A stretch of 64,000 nt of DNA from an uncultured Methylibium sp. (GCF_902826655.1 NZ_CADEFR010000003.1:105363-169362), one strand, 5' to 3'. Positions 8,438 to 17,193 are shown, counted from the first letter of the stretch. Numbers and translations: made by a program. The notes: generated from the letters alone by a model not told the origin.

Positions 8438-9412
8438 GTGGCCGAATACCAGAACCTCTTCACACGGGTGCAGGTTGCCGCACCCTCCTATGCCGGCGTG
8501 CCGCTGGCAGCAGGGTCCAAGAAGCGCGACGGCGTGCCCGCGCACATCCACCTGTTCGGCCGCCTCGGCGACGCGCAGATCGGGCCGATCTACCTGGGCT
8601 GGCTGGGGCTGATCTCGATCATCTGCTTCTTCGCGGCCTTCGAGATCATCGGCCTGAACATGCTGGCCTCGGTCAACTGGGACATCGTGCAGTTCGTGCG
8701 GCAGCTGCCCTGGCTGGCGCTCGAGCCGCCGCCACCCGAGTACGGCCTGAAGATGCCACCGCTCAACCAGGGCGGCTGGTGGCTGATGGCGGGCTTCTTC
8801 CTCACCGCGTCGATCCTGCTCTGGTGGGCGCGCATGTACCGCCGGGCCCGCGCGCTGGGCATGGGCACGCACGTGGCGTGGGCCTTCGCCGCGGCGATCT
8901 GGCTGTACCTGGTGCTGGGCTTCTTCCGCCCGATCCTGATGGGCAGCTGGGGCGAGGCGGTGCCGTTCGGCATCTTCCCCCACCTCGACTGGACCGCGGC
9001 CTTCTCGATCCGCTACGGCAACCTGTTCTACAACCCCTTCCACATGCTCAGCATCGCCTTCCTGTACGGGTCGGCGCTGCTGTTCGCGATGCACGGGGCG
9101 ACCATCCTCGCGGTCAGCCGCTTCGGCGGCGAGCGCGAGATCGAGCAGATCACCGACCGCGGCACCGCCAGCGAACGCGCCGCGCTGTTCTGGCGCTGGA
9201 CCATGGGCTTCAACGCGACGATGGAATCGGTCCACCGCTGGGCCTGGTGGTTCGCGGTGCTGTGCCCGCTCACCGGCGGCATCGGCATCCTGCTGACCGG
9301 CACGGTGGTCGACAACTGGTTCCTCTGGGCCGTCAAGCACGGCGTGGCGCCGGGCTATCCGGCGGTGTTTCCGGCGGTCACCGACCCCGCCCTGCTGGGA
9401 GTCAAGCCATGA
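8438..9412 (+). CDS. pufM: Photosynthetic reaction-centre M subunit
   Basis: Complete 324-residue M subunit of the purple-bacterial type II reaction centre, an inner-membrane protein with five helices. It binds half of the special pair, bacteriopheophytin and QA. Pigment and iron ligands are visible: PHLDW (accessory bacteriochlorophyll), NPFHM (special pair), AMHG and SVHRW (non-haem iron histidines), and an iron-ligand Glu in [11 protein letters not shown]. The start is a GTG at 8438 ([13 protein letters not shown]) behind GACGAGGAG. It begins 27 bases after the pufL stop and its own stop overlaps the pufC ATG (ATGA), so the puf order L-M-C is kept. The gene shows no damage, in contrast to its neighbours. 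Confidence 0.95.
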   Translation: MAEYQNLFTRVQVAAPSYAGVPLAAGSKKRDGVPAHIHLFGRLGDAQIGPIYLGWLGLISIICFFAAFEIIGLNMLASVNWDIVQFVRQLPWLALEPPPPEYGLKMPPLNQGGWWLMAGFFLTASILLWWARMYRRARALGMGTHVAWAFAAAIWLYLVLGFFRPILMGSWGEAVPFGIFPHLDWTAAFSIRYGNLFYNPFHMLSIAFLYGSALLFAMHGATILAVSRFGGEREIEQITDRGTASERAALFWRWTMGFNATMESVHRWAWWFAVLCPLTGGIGILLTGTVVDNWFLWAVKHGVAPGYPAVFPAVTDPALLGVKP

Positions 9413-10814
9413 GCAAGCGCCTCGACAAGGGCCACGTCATCGTGCGGACGACACCGTGGCTCTTCCTGGCAGCCGCCGCGCTGCTGCTGTCCGGGTGCGA
9501 GCGGCCCCCGGTGGACACGGTGCAGCGCGGCTACCGCGGCACCGGCATGGAGCAGGTCTACAACCCGCGCATCGTCGCGACCCAGGCGGCGCTGAACACG
9601 TCGCCGGCCGCGCTGCCGGCAGCACCCGCGGACGGCCCCAAGGCCAAGGACACCTTCAAGAACGTGCAGGTCCTCGGCGACCAGAGCGTGGCCGAGTTCA
9701 CCCGCACCATGACGGCGATCACGGCCTGGGTCGCACCGAAGCAGGGCTGCGTCTACTGCCACGCCGCCGGCGAGGACCTGTCGTCGGACAAGCTCTACAC
9801 CAAGGTCGTCGCCCGCAAGGTGCTGCAGATGACGCAGCACATCAACGCCGACTGGAAGAACCACACGTCGCCGAGACCGGCGTCACCTGCTACACCTGCC
9901 ACCGTGGTCAACCGGTGCCGGCCGAGGTGTGGTTCACGAGTGCGCCGCAGAAGCAGGCGACGGCCCTGGTCGGCGATCGCGCCGGCCAGAACGTCGCGGC
10001 GGGCTCGGTGGCCTGGGCCTCGCTGCCCGAGGACCCGTTCACGCCCTTCCTGGCCAGCGGCAACGAGATCCGCGTCATCGGAACCACGGCGCTGCCGTCC
10101 GGCAACCGCCAATCGACCAAGCAGGCCGAGTGGACCTACGGACTGATGATGCACATGTCGCAGTCGCTGGGCGTGAACTGCACCTACTGCCACAACAGCC
10201 GTTCGTTCGCGCAGTGGGACGCCAGCACGCCGCAGCGCACCACGGCCTGGTACGGCATCCGCATGGCGCGCGATCTGAACAAGGCCTACATGCAGCCGCT
10301 GACCTCGGTCTTTCCGGCGTCTCGCAACGGGCCGACCGGCGATGTCGCCAAGGTCAACTGCGCGACCTGCCACCAGGGGGCCTACAAGCCGCTCTACGGC
10401 ACCAGCCTGCTGAAGGCGCACCCCGAGCTGAGCGGCGTCAAGGTGGCGGTGACGGCACCGGCCGCTGCCGCAGAACCGGCTGCCGCCCCCGCGTCGGTCG
10501 ACAGCGCGACGGTATTCTTCGCGGTCGGCTCGTCGGCGCTGACGGACGACGGCAGCAAGAGCCTCGCGGCGCTGGCCGAGTCCCTGAAGGCCAACGCGTC
10601 GGCCAAGGCGGTGATCTCCGGCTACCACTCGGCCTCGGGCAGCCTGAGCCAGAACCAGGAGCTCGCGAAGCAGCGCGCCTTCGCCGTGCGCGATGCGCTG
10701 AAGGCGGCCGGCATCGGCGCCGACCGCGTCGTGCTGGAGAAGCCGCAGTCGGCCGAAGCCAACCTGTCGGGCGAGGATCCGAAGGCGCGGCGCGTCGAGG
10801 TGGCGCTGAAGTAG
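9409..10814 (+). pseudogene. pufC: Tetrahaem reaction-centre cytochrome c with OmpA-like tail, frameshifted
   Basis: The gene starts at the ATG overlapping the pufM stop and encodes a lipoprotein signal (LLLSGC) and the first haem site CVYCH. The frame breaks at about 9862-9866, where CACAC carries two extra bases relative to the expected coding frame; removing them restores [14 protein letters not shown]. Without correction the product ends at 10146 (246 residues, one haem site). With it, four haem sites (CVYCH, CYTCH, CTYCH, CATCH) and about 467 residues result. PufC donates electrons to the oxidised special pair from the periplasm. After the fourth haem an Ala-rich linker leads to an OmpA-like domain of ~105 residues ([31 protein letters not shown]). 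Whether the shift is real or a sequencing error cannot be told from here. Confidence 0.85.
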
Positions 10815-10830
10815 CGTCCGAGTGGCGGCC

Positions 10831-10850
10831 GGCCCCGCAGCGGCGGGGCC
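10831..10850 (+). terminator. Possible stem-loop after pufC
   Basis: GGCCCCGC (10831-10838), a four-base loop and GGCGGGGCC-type complement (arm GCGGGGCC, 10843-10850) form a perfect 8-bp GC stem 17 bases after the pufC stop. There is no T-run, so it may only attenuate transcription into bphO, which starts 42 bases later. Confidence 0.4.
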
Positions 10851-10891
10851 GCTGCCTATGATGGGGGCTCCCCAACGCGACGGAGCGCCGT

Positions 10892-11575
10892 GTGAGCGAG
10901 CCCCTGGCCGAGCGCCTGAAGTCCGAGACCCACGAGCTGCACCGCGCCGCCGAGCGCAGCGCCTTCATGAGCGCGCTGCTGAGCGGCCGCCTGGAGCGCG
11001 GCGCGTATGCGCTGATGCTGCGCAGCCTGCACGAGATCTACGCGGCCCTCGAGGCCGGGCTGGACGCGCACCCGGGCCATCCGCAGCTCGCGCGCGTCTG
11101 GTGCCCGGCGCTGGCACGACGCGCGGCGCTGGAGCGCGACCTGTGCGGCCTGGCCGGCAAGGCGTGGGCGACCGAGCTCGACGCGCAGCCGGCGGCGCAG
11201 CAGCATGCCCGCCACCTGCGGCAGCTGGCCCGCGAGACGCCGGCCGCGTTGCTGGGCCACGCCTACGTGCGCTACCTCGGGGACCTGAGCGGCGGCCAGC
11301 TGCTCGCGCCCATCGTCGAGCGCAGCCTGCAGCTGCCGGCTGGCGACGCGACGCGCTTCTACGACTTCGGAGGTGTCTCGCTGGCCGCGCAGCGTGGCCG
11401 GGACTTCCGCGACGGCCTCGCGGCGATCGACGATCGCGGTCGCCTGGCCGACATGCTGGTGGCCGAGGCACGGCTCGCCTTCGGCCTGCATCTGCGCCTG
11501 TTCGACGAGCTCGCGCTCGCCGCCGATCTGGCGCGGCCTCAGCCTTCCGACGCCAGCCCGCGCAGTCGCGCGTAG
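10892..11575 (+). CDS. bphO: Heme oxygenase (biliverdin-forming) for the bacteriophytochrome
   Basis: A 227-residue heme oxygenase. The proximal haem ligand is H17 in ETHELHRAAE, and the distal helix glycine motif is YLGDLSGGQ. The enzyme opens haem to biliverdin IX-alpha, the chromophore of bacteriophytochromes. It lies 77 bases downstream of pufC on the same strand and converges with bphP, whose last 37 bases it overlaps; linkage of bphO to bphP is common. The start is the GTG at 10892, which gives the expected N-terminus (VSEPLAERLKSETHEL). If transcription comes from the puf operon, chromophore supply would depend on that damaged operon's promoter. Confidence 0.87.
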   Translation: MSEPLAERLKSETHELHRAAERSAFMSALLSGRLERGAYALMLRSLHEIYAALEAGLDAHPGHPQLARVWCPALARRAALERDLCGLAGKAWATELDAQPAAQQHARHLRQLARETPAALLGHAYVRYLGDLSGGQLLAPIVERSLQLPAGDATRFYDFGGVSLAAQRGRDFRDGLAAIDDRGRLADMLVAEARLAFGLHLRLFDELALAADLARPQPSDASPRSRA

Positions 11576-13725
11576 AGCGCCGCGGCGCGCTCGGTCGAGG
11601 CCTCCAGTTCCTCGAGCAGCGGCGCCACGCCCGGCAAGGCATTGCCGTCGGCGATGTCCATCGCCGCCAGGCTCGCGTTGGCGAGGATCGCGTTCATCAG
11701 TCCATCGGCCTGCGTCTCGCCGCGGCCGGCCGGCTGGCGCAGGCCGGTGCGCGACAGCGACTGCTCGAGATGCTGGCGCGCGGCAGCCGTGCGGCGGCTT
11801 TCACGCAGATCGTCGAGGATCAGGAAGTAGCCCAGCACCGAGCCGTCGCGCGCCGGAACGACCTCGGCGCGCAGGCCGACCGGCAGCGTGTCGCTGCCGC
11901 GCGCCAGGCTCAGCTCGCCGCGCCAGGGCTGCCGCTCCTGGCTCAGCTGGTCCACGGCCTTGCGCAGCAGCGCGGGCTGCGTGCACAGGGCGGCCAGGTC
12001 GTCGAGCGACGCGCTGCCGCTGCTCACGCCGGTCAGGTCGCGGAAGGCGTCGTTGACGAACAGCAGGTGCTGCGTCGCGTCGGCGATCGCGATCGGCTCC
12101 TTGGAGTGCGCGACGGTGGCGCGGATGCCGGCGAGCTGGTGCTCGGCGATCAGCAGGCGCACCGCGTTGACCTGCACCACGATGTCGATCAGCGCCTCGC
12201 CGAAGGCCCGCGCGAGCGCCTGTTCGCCCGTCGACCAGGGCAGGGCGGTGCCGCGCACGATCTCGGACCAGGCGGCGAAGGACCGCCGCGGCGACAGCTC
12301 CAGCGGGTCGTTGCCGACCACCGGCTTGGACGGATCGCCCGCCCAGGTGACGGTCAGCAACTGCGCCTTGCGGAACCAGACCAGGTAATCGGGCCGTGCC
12401 GCCGACAGCTTGACGGCCAGCACGCCGCTGGCGGTCGGCGTCAGCGAATCGAGCGCCGGGTTCTCTCGCGCCACCGAAGAGCAGCTGAACAGCCCGTCGA
12501 AGGACCGCGTGTCGATCCACTGCAGCAGCGCACGCAGCTCGGGTGTCGACGGCACCTCGCCCGAGGTCAGCAGCTCGCCCTCGTGATACAGCGCGGCGCC
12601 GGTCGCATCGAGCGGCTGCAGCAGCGTGCGCGGATTGCGGAACAGCGCCAGCCGCCAGTCGCCCTCGGTCGAGGTGGCCTCGACCAGGCGCTGCTCGAGG
12701 CGCCGCACCTGGATGGCGACCTGCGCATGGGCGTAGTTCTCGATCGCCGTGATGCGCGTCGAGATCACCTCGGCCAGCATGTCGGCCGCCGCGCGCACCG
12801 CAAAGCGCAGATTGCGCGGGCTGTAGTGGTGGCAGGCGATCAGACCCCAGAGCTTGCCTTCACGCACCAGCGACACCACCAGCGTCGCCGTCACGCCCAT
12901 GTTCTTCAGGTACTGCAGATGCAGCGGCGACATGCTGCGCAGCTGGCACAGCGACATGTCGAGGTCTTCGTCGCTGCCGCGCAGGCGCTGCGGCAGCAGG
13001 GGGGCGGCCTCGTAGTGCACGTCGGCCAGCACGCGCACGCGGTTGCGCAGGTAGAGCTCGCGGGCGCGCTGCGGGATGTCGGAGGCCGGGTAGTGATGAT
13101 CCAGCAGCGACTCCAGGCGCGGATCGCGCGCCTCGGCGATGATCTTGCCGTGGCCGTCGGGGTCGAACTTGTAGACCATCACGCGGTCGTAGCCGACCAG
13201 GTCGCGGAAGCAGCGCACCACCGAGTCGGCCAGCGTGCCGATGGTCGATGCATTGCTGAAGCGTTCGACGGCGGCGCCGAGCTGCTCGACCAGCCGGTCG
13301 TGGGGCAGGTCGACCGTCGGCAGGCTCGATGCCGTCGGCTCGATCTCGACGAGCAGCAGGCCGCGCGGCTCGCGGTGCAGGCAGCCCTCCCGGTCCGTCG
13401 CGCGGCCGTGGACGGCGATGCGACAGCGCAGCGGCGCCGGCTCCGACAGGTCGGCCGACGCGAGCTGGCGGCGTACCTGCGACTCGATGTCGCCGCCGAG
13501 CTCGGCCAGCTTCTGGCCCAGCAGCACCTCGGCCGGCACGCCCGCCAGCGCCTCGAGGTTGGCGCTCAGCTGCACGATGCGCAGCTCGGGCTCGCGCAAG
13601 GCCAGCAGCAGGCCGTGCGGCTGCACCGACCCGGCCAGGTGGATGAGCTCGCGCTCGCAGTTGCTCAGGTCGGCCTGGCCGAAGGGCGGGCTGGTCAGCG
13701 CGCTCACGGCCGGCTCAGGTTGCAT
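11539..13725 (-). CDS. bphP: Bacteriophytochrome, RpBphP1-like (PAS-GAF-PHY-PAS-helical output)
   Basis: A 728-residue red/far-red photoreceptor. Order: PAS with the biliverdin-binding C23 (LSNCERELIHLAGSVQPHG), GAF with PASDIPQRAREL (213-224) and H299/H300 in IACHHYSPRN, PHY with the tongue PRRSF (about 479-483), a second PAS (about 530-650), and a C-terminal helical segment (about 650-728). There is no HATPase domain or kinase H-box, so it should signal by protein contact, as known for BphP1 of Rhodopseudomonas palustris, which antagonises PpsR2. The gene overlaps the end of ppsR by 11 bases and is therefore translationally coupled to it. Biliverdin comes from the adjacent heme oxygenase. 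Confidence 0.9.
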   Translation of the reverse strand: MQPEPAVSALTSPPFGQADLSNCERELIHLAGSVQPHGLLLALREPELRIVQLSANLEALAGVPAEVLLGQKLAELGGDIESQVRRQLASADLSEPAPLRCRIAVHGRATDREGCLHREPRGLLLVEIEPTASSLPTVDLPHDRLVEQLGAAVERFSNASTIGTLADSVVRCFRDLVGYDRVMVYKFDPDGHGKIIAEARDPRLESLLDHHYPASDIPQRARELYLRNRVRVLADVHYEAAPLLPQRLRGSDEDLDMSLCQLRSMSPLHLQYLKNMGVTATLVVSLVREGKLWGLIACHHYSPRNLRFAVRAAADMLAEVISTRITAIENYAHAQVAIQVRRLEQRLVEATSTEGDWRLALFRNPRTLLQPLDATGAALYHEGELLTSGEVPSTPELRALLQWIDTRSFDGLFSCSSVARENPALDSLTPTASGVLAVKLSAARPDYLVWFRKAQLLTVTWAGDPSKPVVGNDPLELSPRRSFAAWSEIVRGTALPWSTGEQALARAFGEALIDIVVQVNAVRLLIAEHQLAGIRATVAHSKEPIAIADATQHLLFVNDAFRDLTGVSSGSASLDDLAALCTQPALLRKAVDQLSQERQPWRGELSLARGSDTLPVGLRAEVVPARDGSVLGYFLILDDLRESRRTAAARQHLEQSLSRTGLRQPAGRGETQADGLMNAILANASLAAMDIADGNALPGVAPLLEELEASTERAAALYARLRGLASEG

Positions 13726-15097
13726 CGCCCGTCCCGGGTCCGCGCCGGCGCTTCAGCGTGCGCGCGGTGATGCCCAGCAAGGCGGCCGCGGCCGCGACGT
13801 CGCCGCCGACGCGCTGCAGCGCCGCGTCGATCAGCTGCCGTTGCGCCCGTGCGTTGGCGTCGCGCAGCAGCGTGCCCAGGTCGGCCGTGCCCAGGCGCGC
13901 CGCGAGCGGCGTCAGCACGACGCTCTCGGGCTGCGGCTCGTCCGTGGCCCGGTCGACGAGCTTGAGCATCAGGCCCACGCACTCCTGGTCGCCTTCGGTC
14001 AGCAGGGCCGCCGACACATCGACGCGGGCGGCCGGCGCGCCGGCCGCCCGCAGCACCAGGCCGGCGCGATGCGCCAGGCCGTGGCGGCGGACCGCGGTCA
14101 GCAGCGATTCGATCTCGGCGGGCGCCAGGCCGGCACGCTCGCCGAGCTGCCGGCCCTTGAGCGCGCCCTCGTCGCCGGCGCGCAGCAAGTCGACGAAGGC
14201 CGGATTGGCGGCGAGGATGCGACCGCTCGAGTCGGTGACCACCACGCCCTCGTGCGCGCCGTCGACCAGCCGCGCCAGCGATCGACCGAGATCGAGCGGG
14301 CTGGCGGCCGCCCCTTCGGCCTGGCGCACGCGCACCAGCAGGTGCATCGCGCCGGCGCCGCGGAAGGGCGTGGCCGCGACGCTGGCACTGCCCACCTTGC
14401 CGGCCAGCCGCACGCGGATCTCGGCGGCGCGGCCGCCGGTACGCGCGGTCGTCAGCAACTCCTCGACCGCGCCGCGCGAGTGATGCTCGAAGCCGGCCAC
14501 CACGTCGTGCCCGGCCAGCTGATCGAGGCTCAGGTCGAACATCCGCGAGGCCGCCTCGTTGGCCTCGAGGATGCGCAGGCTGCCGGCGTCGACGATCATC
14601 ACCGCGTCGGTCGCCACCTGGAACAGCAGCCGGTAGCGCGACTCGGCCTGGCGTGCCGACCAGTAGCCGCGTTCCATCTCGCGCTGCGCATCGACGAAGC
14701 GCTGCTGGATCGCCGCGATCGCACGCAGGTCGCGGCCGGCCGCCAGCACCGGGCCGTGCTCGCCGAGCCGCACCGCGGCGTAGGCGACCGGGATGTGGTC
14801 GCCGCTGGATGACGGGTGGTTGACCTCGCGCCGGCGCGCCAGCCCGGTCGACGTGACATCGGCCAGCAGGCGCTCGATCTTGCCGCGGGTGTCGGCCGTC
14901 ACCGTGTCGACCCAGGGCCGGCCGACCCAGTCCCGCACCGCGGCCGACAGCGGCGCGGCGTGGCCCTGCGCGACGTTGCGGACCACGCCGTCGGCATCGA
15001 TCACCAGCGCGATGTCGCTGTCCAGCGACACGAAGGTCTGCGCCAGCTCGCGCGCCCACGGCGACAGGGCGGCGAGATCGGGGGCGTCATCCGGCAC
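13715..15097 (-). CDS. ppsR: PpsR/CrtJ-type photosynthesis repressor
   Basis: A 460-residue transcription regulator of the PpsR/CrtJ family: an N-terminal PAS-like domain (1-125), a glutamine-rich linker helix (about 128-158), PAS1 (about 160-270), PAS2 (about 275-385) and a Fis-type helix-turn-helix at the end (415-455, DVAAAAALLGITARTLKRRRG). The family represses bacteriochlorophyll, carotenoid and light-harvesting genes at TGT-N12-ACA sites. Only one cysteine is present (C373, in PAS2); none is in the DNA-binding helix, so the two-cysteine redox switch described for some homologues cannot form. Coupling to bphP suggests light control through protein contact. The start is a GTG at 15097; no TGT-N12-ACA site is seen just upstream. 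Confidence 0.9.
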   Translation of the reverse strand: MPDDAPDLAALSPWARELAQTFVSLDSDIALVIDADGVVRNVAQGHAAPLSAAVRDWVGRPWVDTVTADTRGKIERLLADVTSTGLARRREVNHPSSSGDHIPVAYAAVRLGEHGPVLAAGRDLRAIAAIQQRFVDAQREMERGYWSARQAESRYRLLFQVATDAVMIVDAGSLRILEANEAASRMFDLSLDQLAGHDVVAGFEHHSRGAVEELLTTARTGGRAAEIRVRLAGKVGSASVAATPFRGAGAMHLLVRVRQAEGAAASPLDLGRSLARLVDGAHEGVVVTDSSGRILAANPAFVDLLRAGDEGALKGRQLGERAGLAPAEIESLLTAVRRHGLAHRAGLVLRAAGAPAARVDVSAALLTEGDQECVGLMLKLVDRATDEPQPESVVLTPLAARLGTADLGTLLRDANARAQRQLIDAALQRVGGDVAAAAALLGITARTLKRRRGPGTGDAT

Positions 15098-15217
15098 GTG
15101 GCTCGCGTGGCTCCTTCGGGGGGCGTGGCCGAGCCCGGCCGCGCATCCCTGCCAGTTTAGGCGGGGGTCGGGGCCGGGGTGCCTAGGGGATGCGCGGGTC
15201 GGCGGACCGCAGCGTCG

Positions 15218-15235
15218 GCGTCATCAAGCCGTCAT
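15218..15235 (+). promoter_or_regulatory. Candidate PHO box upstream of ppk2
   Basis: GCGTCAT-CAAG-CCGTCAT is a pair of direct heptamers with an 11-base period, close to the PhoB consensus CTGTCAT-N4-CTGTCAY (5 and 6 of 7 matches). It lies 50 bases before the ppk2 start codon, a sensible place for activation of a polyphosphate gene in low phosphate. In high-GC DNA one such match could be chance. Confidence 0.4.
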
Positions 15236-15285
15236 CGGCTCGCCCCGAACATCGAAAACTCCCCAACTCGACCGCATCGGACCTC

Positions 15286-16218
15286 ATGGACCGGCAGCCT
15301 GCCCCGAGCGTCGACCACGACGAACTCGTCCGACGCATCGAGAACGACCTGATCGACGGCTACGACGAGGAGTTCGAGCTGGAGTTCGACGACCGCCAGC
15401 TCGAGGCGCTTGAACCCGGCGCCGGCGGCGACGAGGCGACGCGCCAGGTCGAACGGCGCCGCTACTTCCGTGAGCTCTTCCGCCTGCAGGGCGAACTGGT
15501 CAAGCTGCAGGACTGGGTCGCGGCGACCCGGCAGAAGGTCGTGATCGTGTTCGAGGGCCGCGACTCGGCCGGCAAGGGCGGGGCCATCAAGCGCATCACG
15601 CAGCGGCTCAACCCGCGCGTCTGCCGCGTCGTCGCGCTGCCGGCGCCCAACGACCGCGAACGCACGCAGTGGTACTTCCAGCGCTACGTGCAGCACCTGC
15701 CGGCCGGCGGCGAGATCGTGCTGTTCGACCGCAGCTGGTACAACCGCGCCGGCGTCGAGCGCGTGATGGGCTTCTGCAGCGAAGACGAGGTCGAGGAGTT
15801 CTTCCGCTCGGTGCCGGAGTTCGAGCGCATGCTGGTGCGATCCGGCATCCGGCTGATCAAGTACTGGTTCTCGATCACCGACGAGGAACAGCACCTGCGC
15901 TTCCTCGGCCGCATCCACGACCCGCTCAAGCAGTGGAAGCTGAGCCCGATGGACCTGGAGAGCCGCGTGCGCTGGGAGGCCTACACCAAGGCCAAGGAAG
16001 CGATGCTCGAGCACACCCACATCCCCGAGGCGCCGTGGTGGCTGGTGCACGCGGTGGACAAGAAGCGCGCGCGCCTGAACTGCATCGCGCACCTGCTGTC
16101 GCAGATGCCCTACGAGGCCGTGCCCAAGCCCCTGGTCGAGCTGCCGCCGCGCGTGCGCAACCCCGACTACACGCGCCAGCCGGTGCCGGCCGAGATGGTC
16201 GTGCCCGAGGTCTACTGA
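15286..16218 (+). CDS. ppk2: Polyphosphate kinase 2
   Basis: A 310-residue class I PPK2, a P-loop kinase that transfers phosphate between polyphosphate and nucleoside diphosphates in the cytoplasm. Walker A is FEGRDSAGKGGAIKR and the Walker B/lid region is LFDRSWYNRAGVERVMGFC; the DPLKQWKLSPMDLESRVRWE segment is also typical. The N-terminal extension is acidic. The ATG at 15286 (MDRQPAPSVDHDELVRR) fits the family length; the frame is open further upstream without similarity. It is divergent from ppsR, with a 188-base gap that contains a PHO-box-like repeat. The next gene starts 40 bases downstream and has no obvious functional link. Confidence 0.92.
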   Translation: MDRQPAPSVDHDELVRRIENDLIDGYDEEFELEFDDRQLEALEPGAGGDEATRQVERRRYFRELFRLQGELVKLQDWVAATRQKVVIVFEGRDSAGKGGAIKRITQRLNPRVCRVVALPAPNDRERTQWYFQRYVQHLPAGGEIVLFDRSWYNRAGVERVMGFCSEDEVEEFFRSVPEFERMLVRSGIRLIKYWFSITDEEQHLRFLGRIHDPLKQWKLSPMDLESRVRWEAYTKAKEAMLEHTHIPEAPWWLVHAVDKKRARLNCIAHLLSQMPYEAVPKPLVELPPRVRNPDYTRQPVPAEMVVPEVY

Positions 16219-16258
16219 GAGCTGCGAACTTGCGGCGACCATTGCGGTCGAACCCGGC

Positions 16259-16750
16259 ATGCGACGAGGAATCCCTGGCCGGCTTGCGATCGGACTCCTG
16301 ATGTCGACAGCGATGGCGGGTGCGCCGGCCGGCGAAGATCCCCTGCGTTCTGCCGACTGCGAGCGCGCGCTCGAAGCCCTTCGAGTCGAAGAGGGCCGTG
16401 CCGCGTCCGCGGCGACGTCGGCCCCTGATGCGCGCATGGTGGCGCGACGTCGCGATGCGGCACGGGCTTGTCTCGGAGCCGCGCCGGAGTCGCCGCCACC
16501 GCGGCCGCGCCTGCGTGCGCCGATCAGCGTGGAGTCACCCGCCGCAAGGATCACCGGCGCGCCGCGACCGGTGCCCGCGCCGTCGGCCATCGCGCCGCCG
16601 CCGTCGCCGCTCGTCGTGACCGGCTGCGATGCGACCGGCTGCTGGGCCAGCGACGGCTCGCGATTGCAGCGCCTGGGCCCCGACCTGGTCGGCCCGCGCG
16701 GCACCTGCACGGTGCAGGGCGCGGTGCTCGCCTGCCCGCCGCCGCGCTGA
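16259..16750 (+). CDS. Small exported protein of unknown function
   Basis: A 163-residue reading frame with a probable signal peptide (RRGIPGRLAIGLLMSTAMAG, cleavage after APA) followed by a short helical region with two cysteines, a Pro-rich linker (about 80-115) and a C-terminal segment with four cysteines (TGCDATGCWASDGSRLQRLG, then GTCTVQGAVLACPPPR). The cysteines and export signal suggest a disulfide-bonded periplasmic domain. I do not recognise a family. It follows ppk2 by 40 bases on the same strand and may be co-transcribed. The small CWASDG...L..LG..L fold resembles short beta-barrel domains found in other exported betaproteobacterial proteins, but that is only an impression. Confidence 0.6.
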   Translation: MRRGIPGRLAIGLLMSTAMAGAPAGEDPLRSADCERALEALRVEEGRAASAATSAPDARMVARRRDAARACLGAAPESPPPRPRLRAPISVESPAARITGAPRPVPAPSAIAPPPSPLVVTGCDATGCWASDGSRLQRLGPDLVGPRGTCTVQGAVLACPPPR

Positions 16751-16980
16751 GCGTCGTCGCCCATGTGACAGCGTGCATGAAGCGCTGAAGTTTGCAGCAG
16801 TGAGAGCGATGACGAGGCCGGGCGCGCATCGGCGTGTGCTCTGCACCGCATGTCCACAGCCTTGTCCACAGAATGTGGGGACAGCCTCCGGCAGACGCTG
16901 TCGAAATCGATCCGCGTAACGCTTGTTCAGCCCTCGCCCGTGCCTGTAGAGTCGACTCACAAGCGGTAGCGGGGTGCGGC
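16751..16980. other. Intergenic region with TGTCCACA repeats
   Basis: No gene is seen in these 230 bases. TGTCCACAG occurs at 16851-16859 and 16863-16871 (12-base period), followed by the inverted near-copy TGTGGGGACA at 16874-16883. The second copy, TTGTCCACA, differs from a strict DnaA box at one base. A possible promoter for the next gene is TTGTTC (16923-16928), an 18-base spacer and TAGAGT (16947-16952). Confidence 0.45.
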
Positions 16981-17193
16981 ATGGCGACGAGCAACATCGA
17001 TCCGGTTCAGTCCAGGTTTCGAGCCGTCGAAGAGGCGCGCTACTCCTTCCTCGCCGCGGTCGGCAGCATGAGTCGCGGCGAACGTCCGCCGGATGTCGAC
17101 CAGCTGCTGCGCCTGGCCAATCGCGTGCTCGAGGTGCACGACCGCTGCCTGCAGCAAGTCGACGAATCACCCGCCGACAACGAAGCCGCTTGA
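16981..17193 (+). CDS. Small acidic protein of unknown function
   Basis: A 70-residue protein (MATSNIDPVQSRFRAVEEA start) predicted to be mostly helical, with no signal peptide or membrane segment. A promoter-like pair (TTGTTC, TAGAGT) lies 29 bases before the ATG. A short inverted repeat follows the stop (TGCATC, five bases, GATGCA at 17201-17217). The coding potential is supported by the good third-position GC bias and the promoter, not by recognised homology. No function can be assigned. Confidence 0.5.
   Translation: MATSNIDPVQSRFRAVEEARYSFLAAVGSMSRGERPPDVDQLLRLANRVLEVHDRCLQQVDESPADNEAA

Noticed and set aside
15098-15285. PpsR binding site (TGT-N12-ACA) before ppsR or ppk2
   Set aside because: I searched the gap by eye and found no TGT or ACA pair at the right spacing.
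16851-16883. Chromosome replication origin
   Set aside because: The DnaA-box-like repeats are few, imperfect, and there is no dnaA, dnaN or AT-rich unwinding region. dnaX nearby does not indicate oriC.
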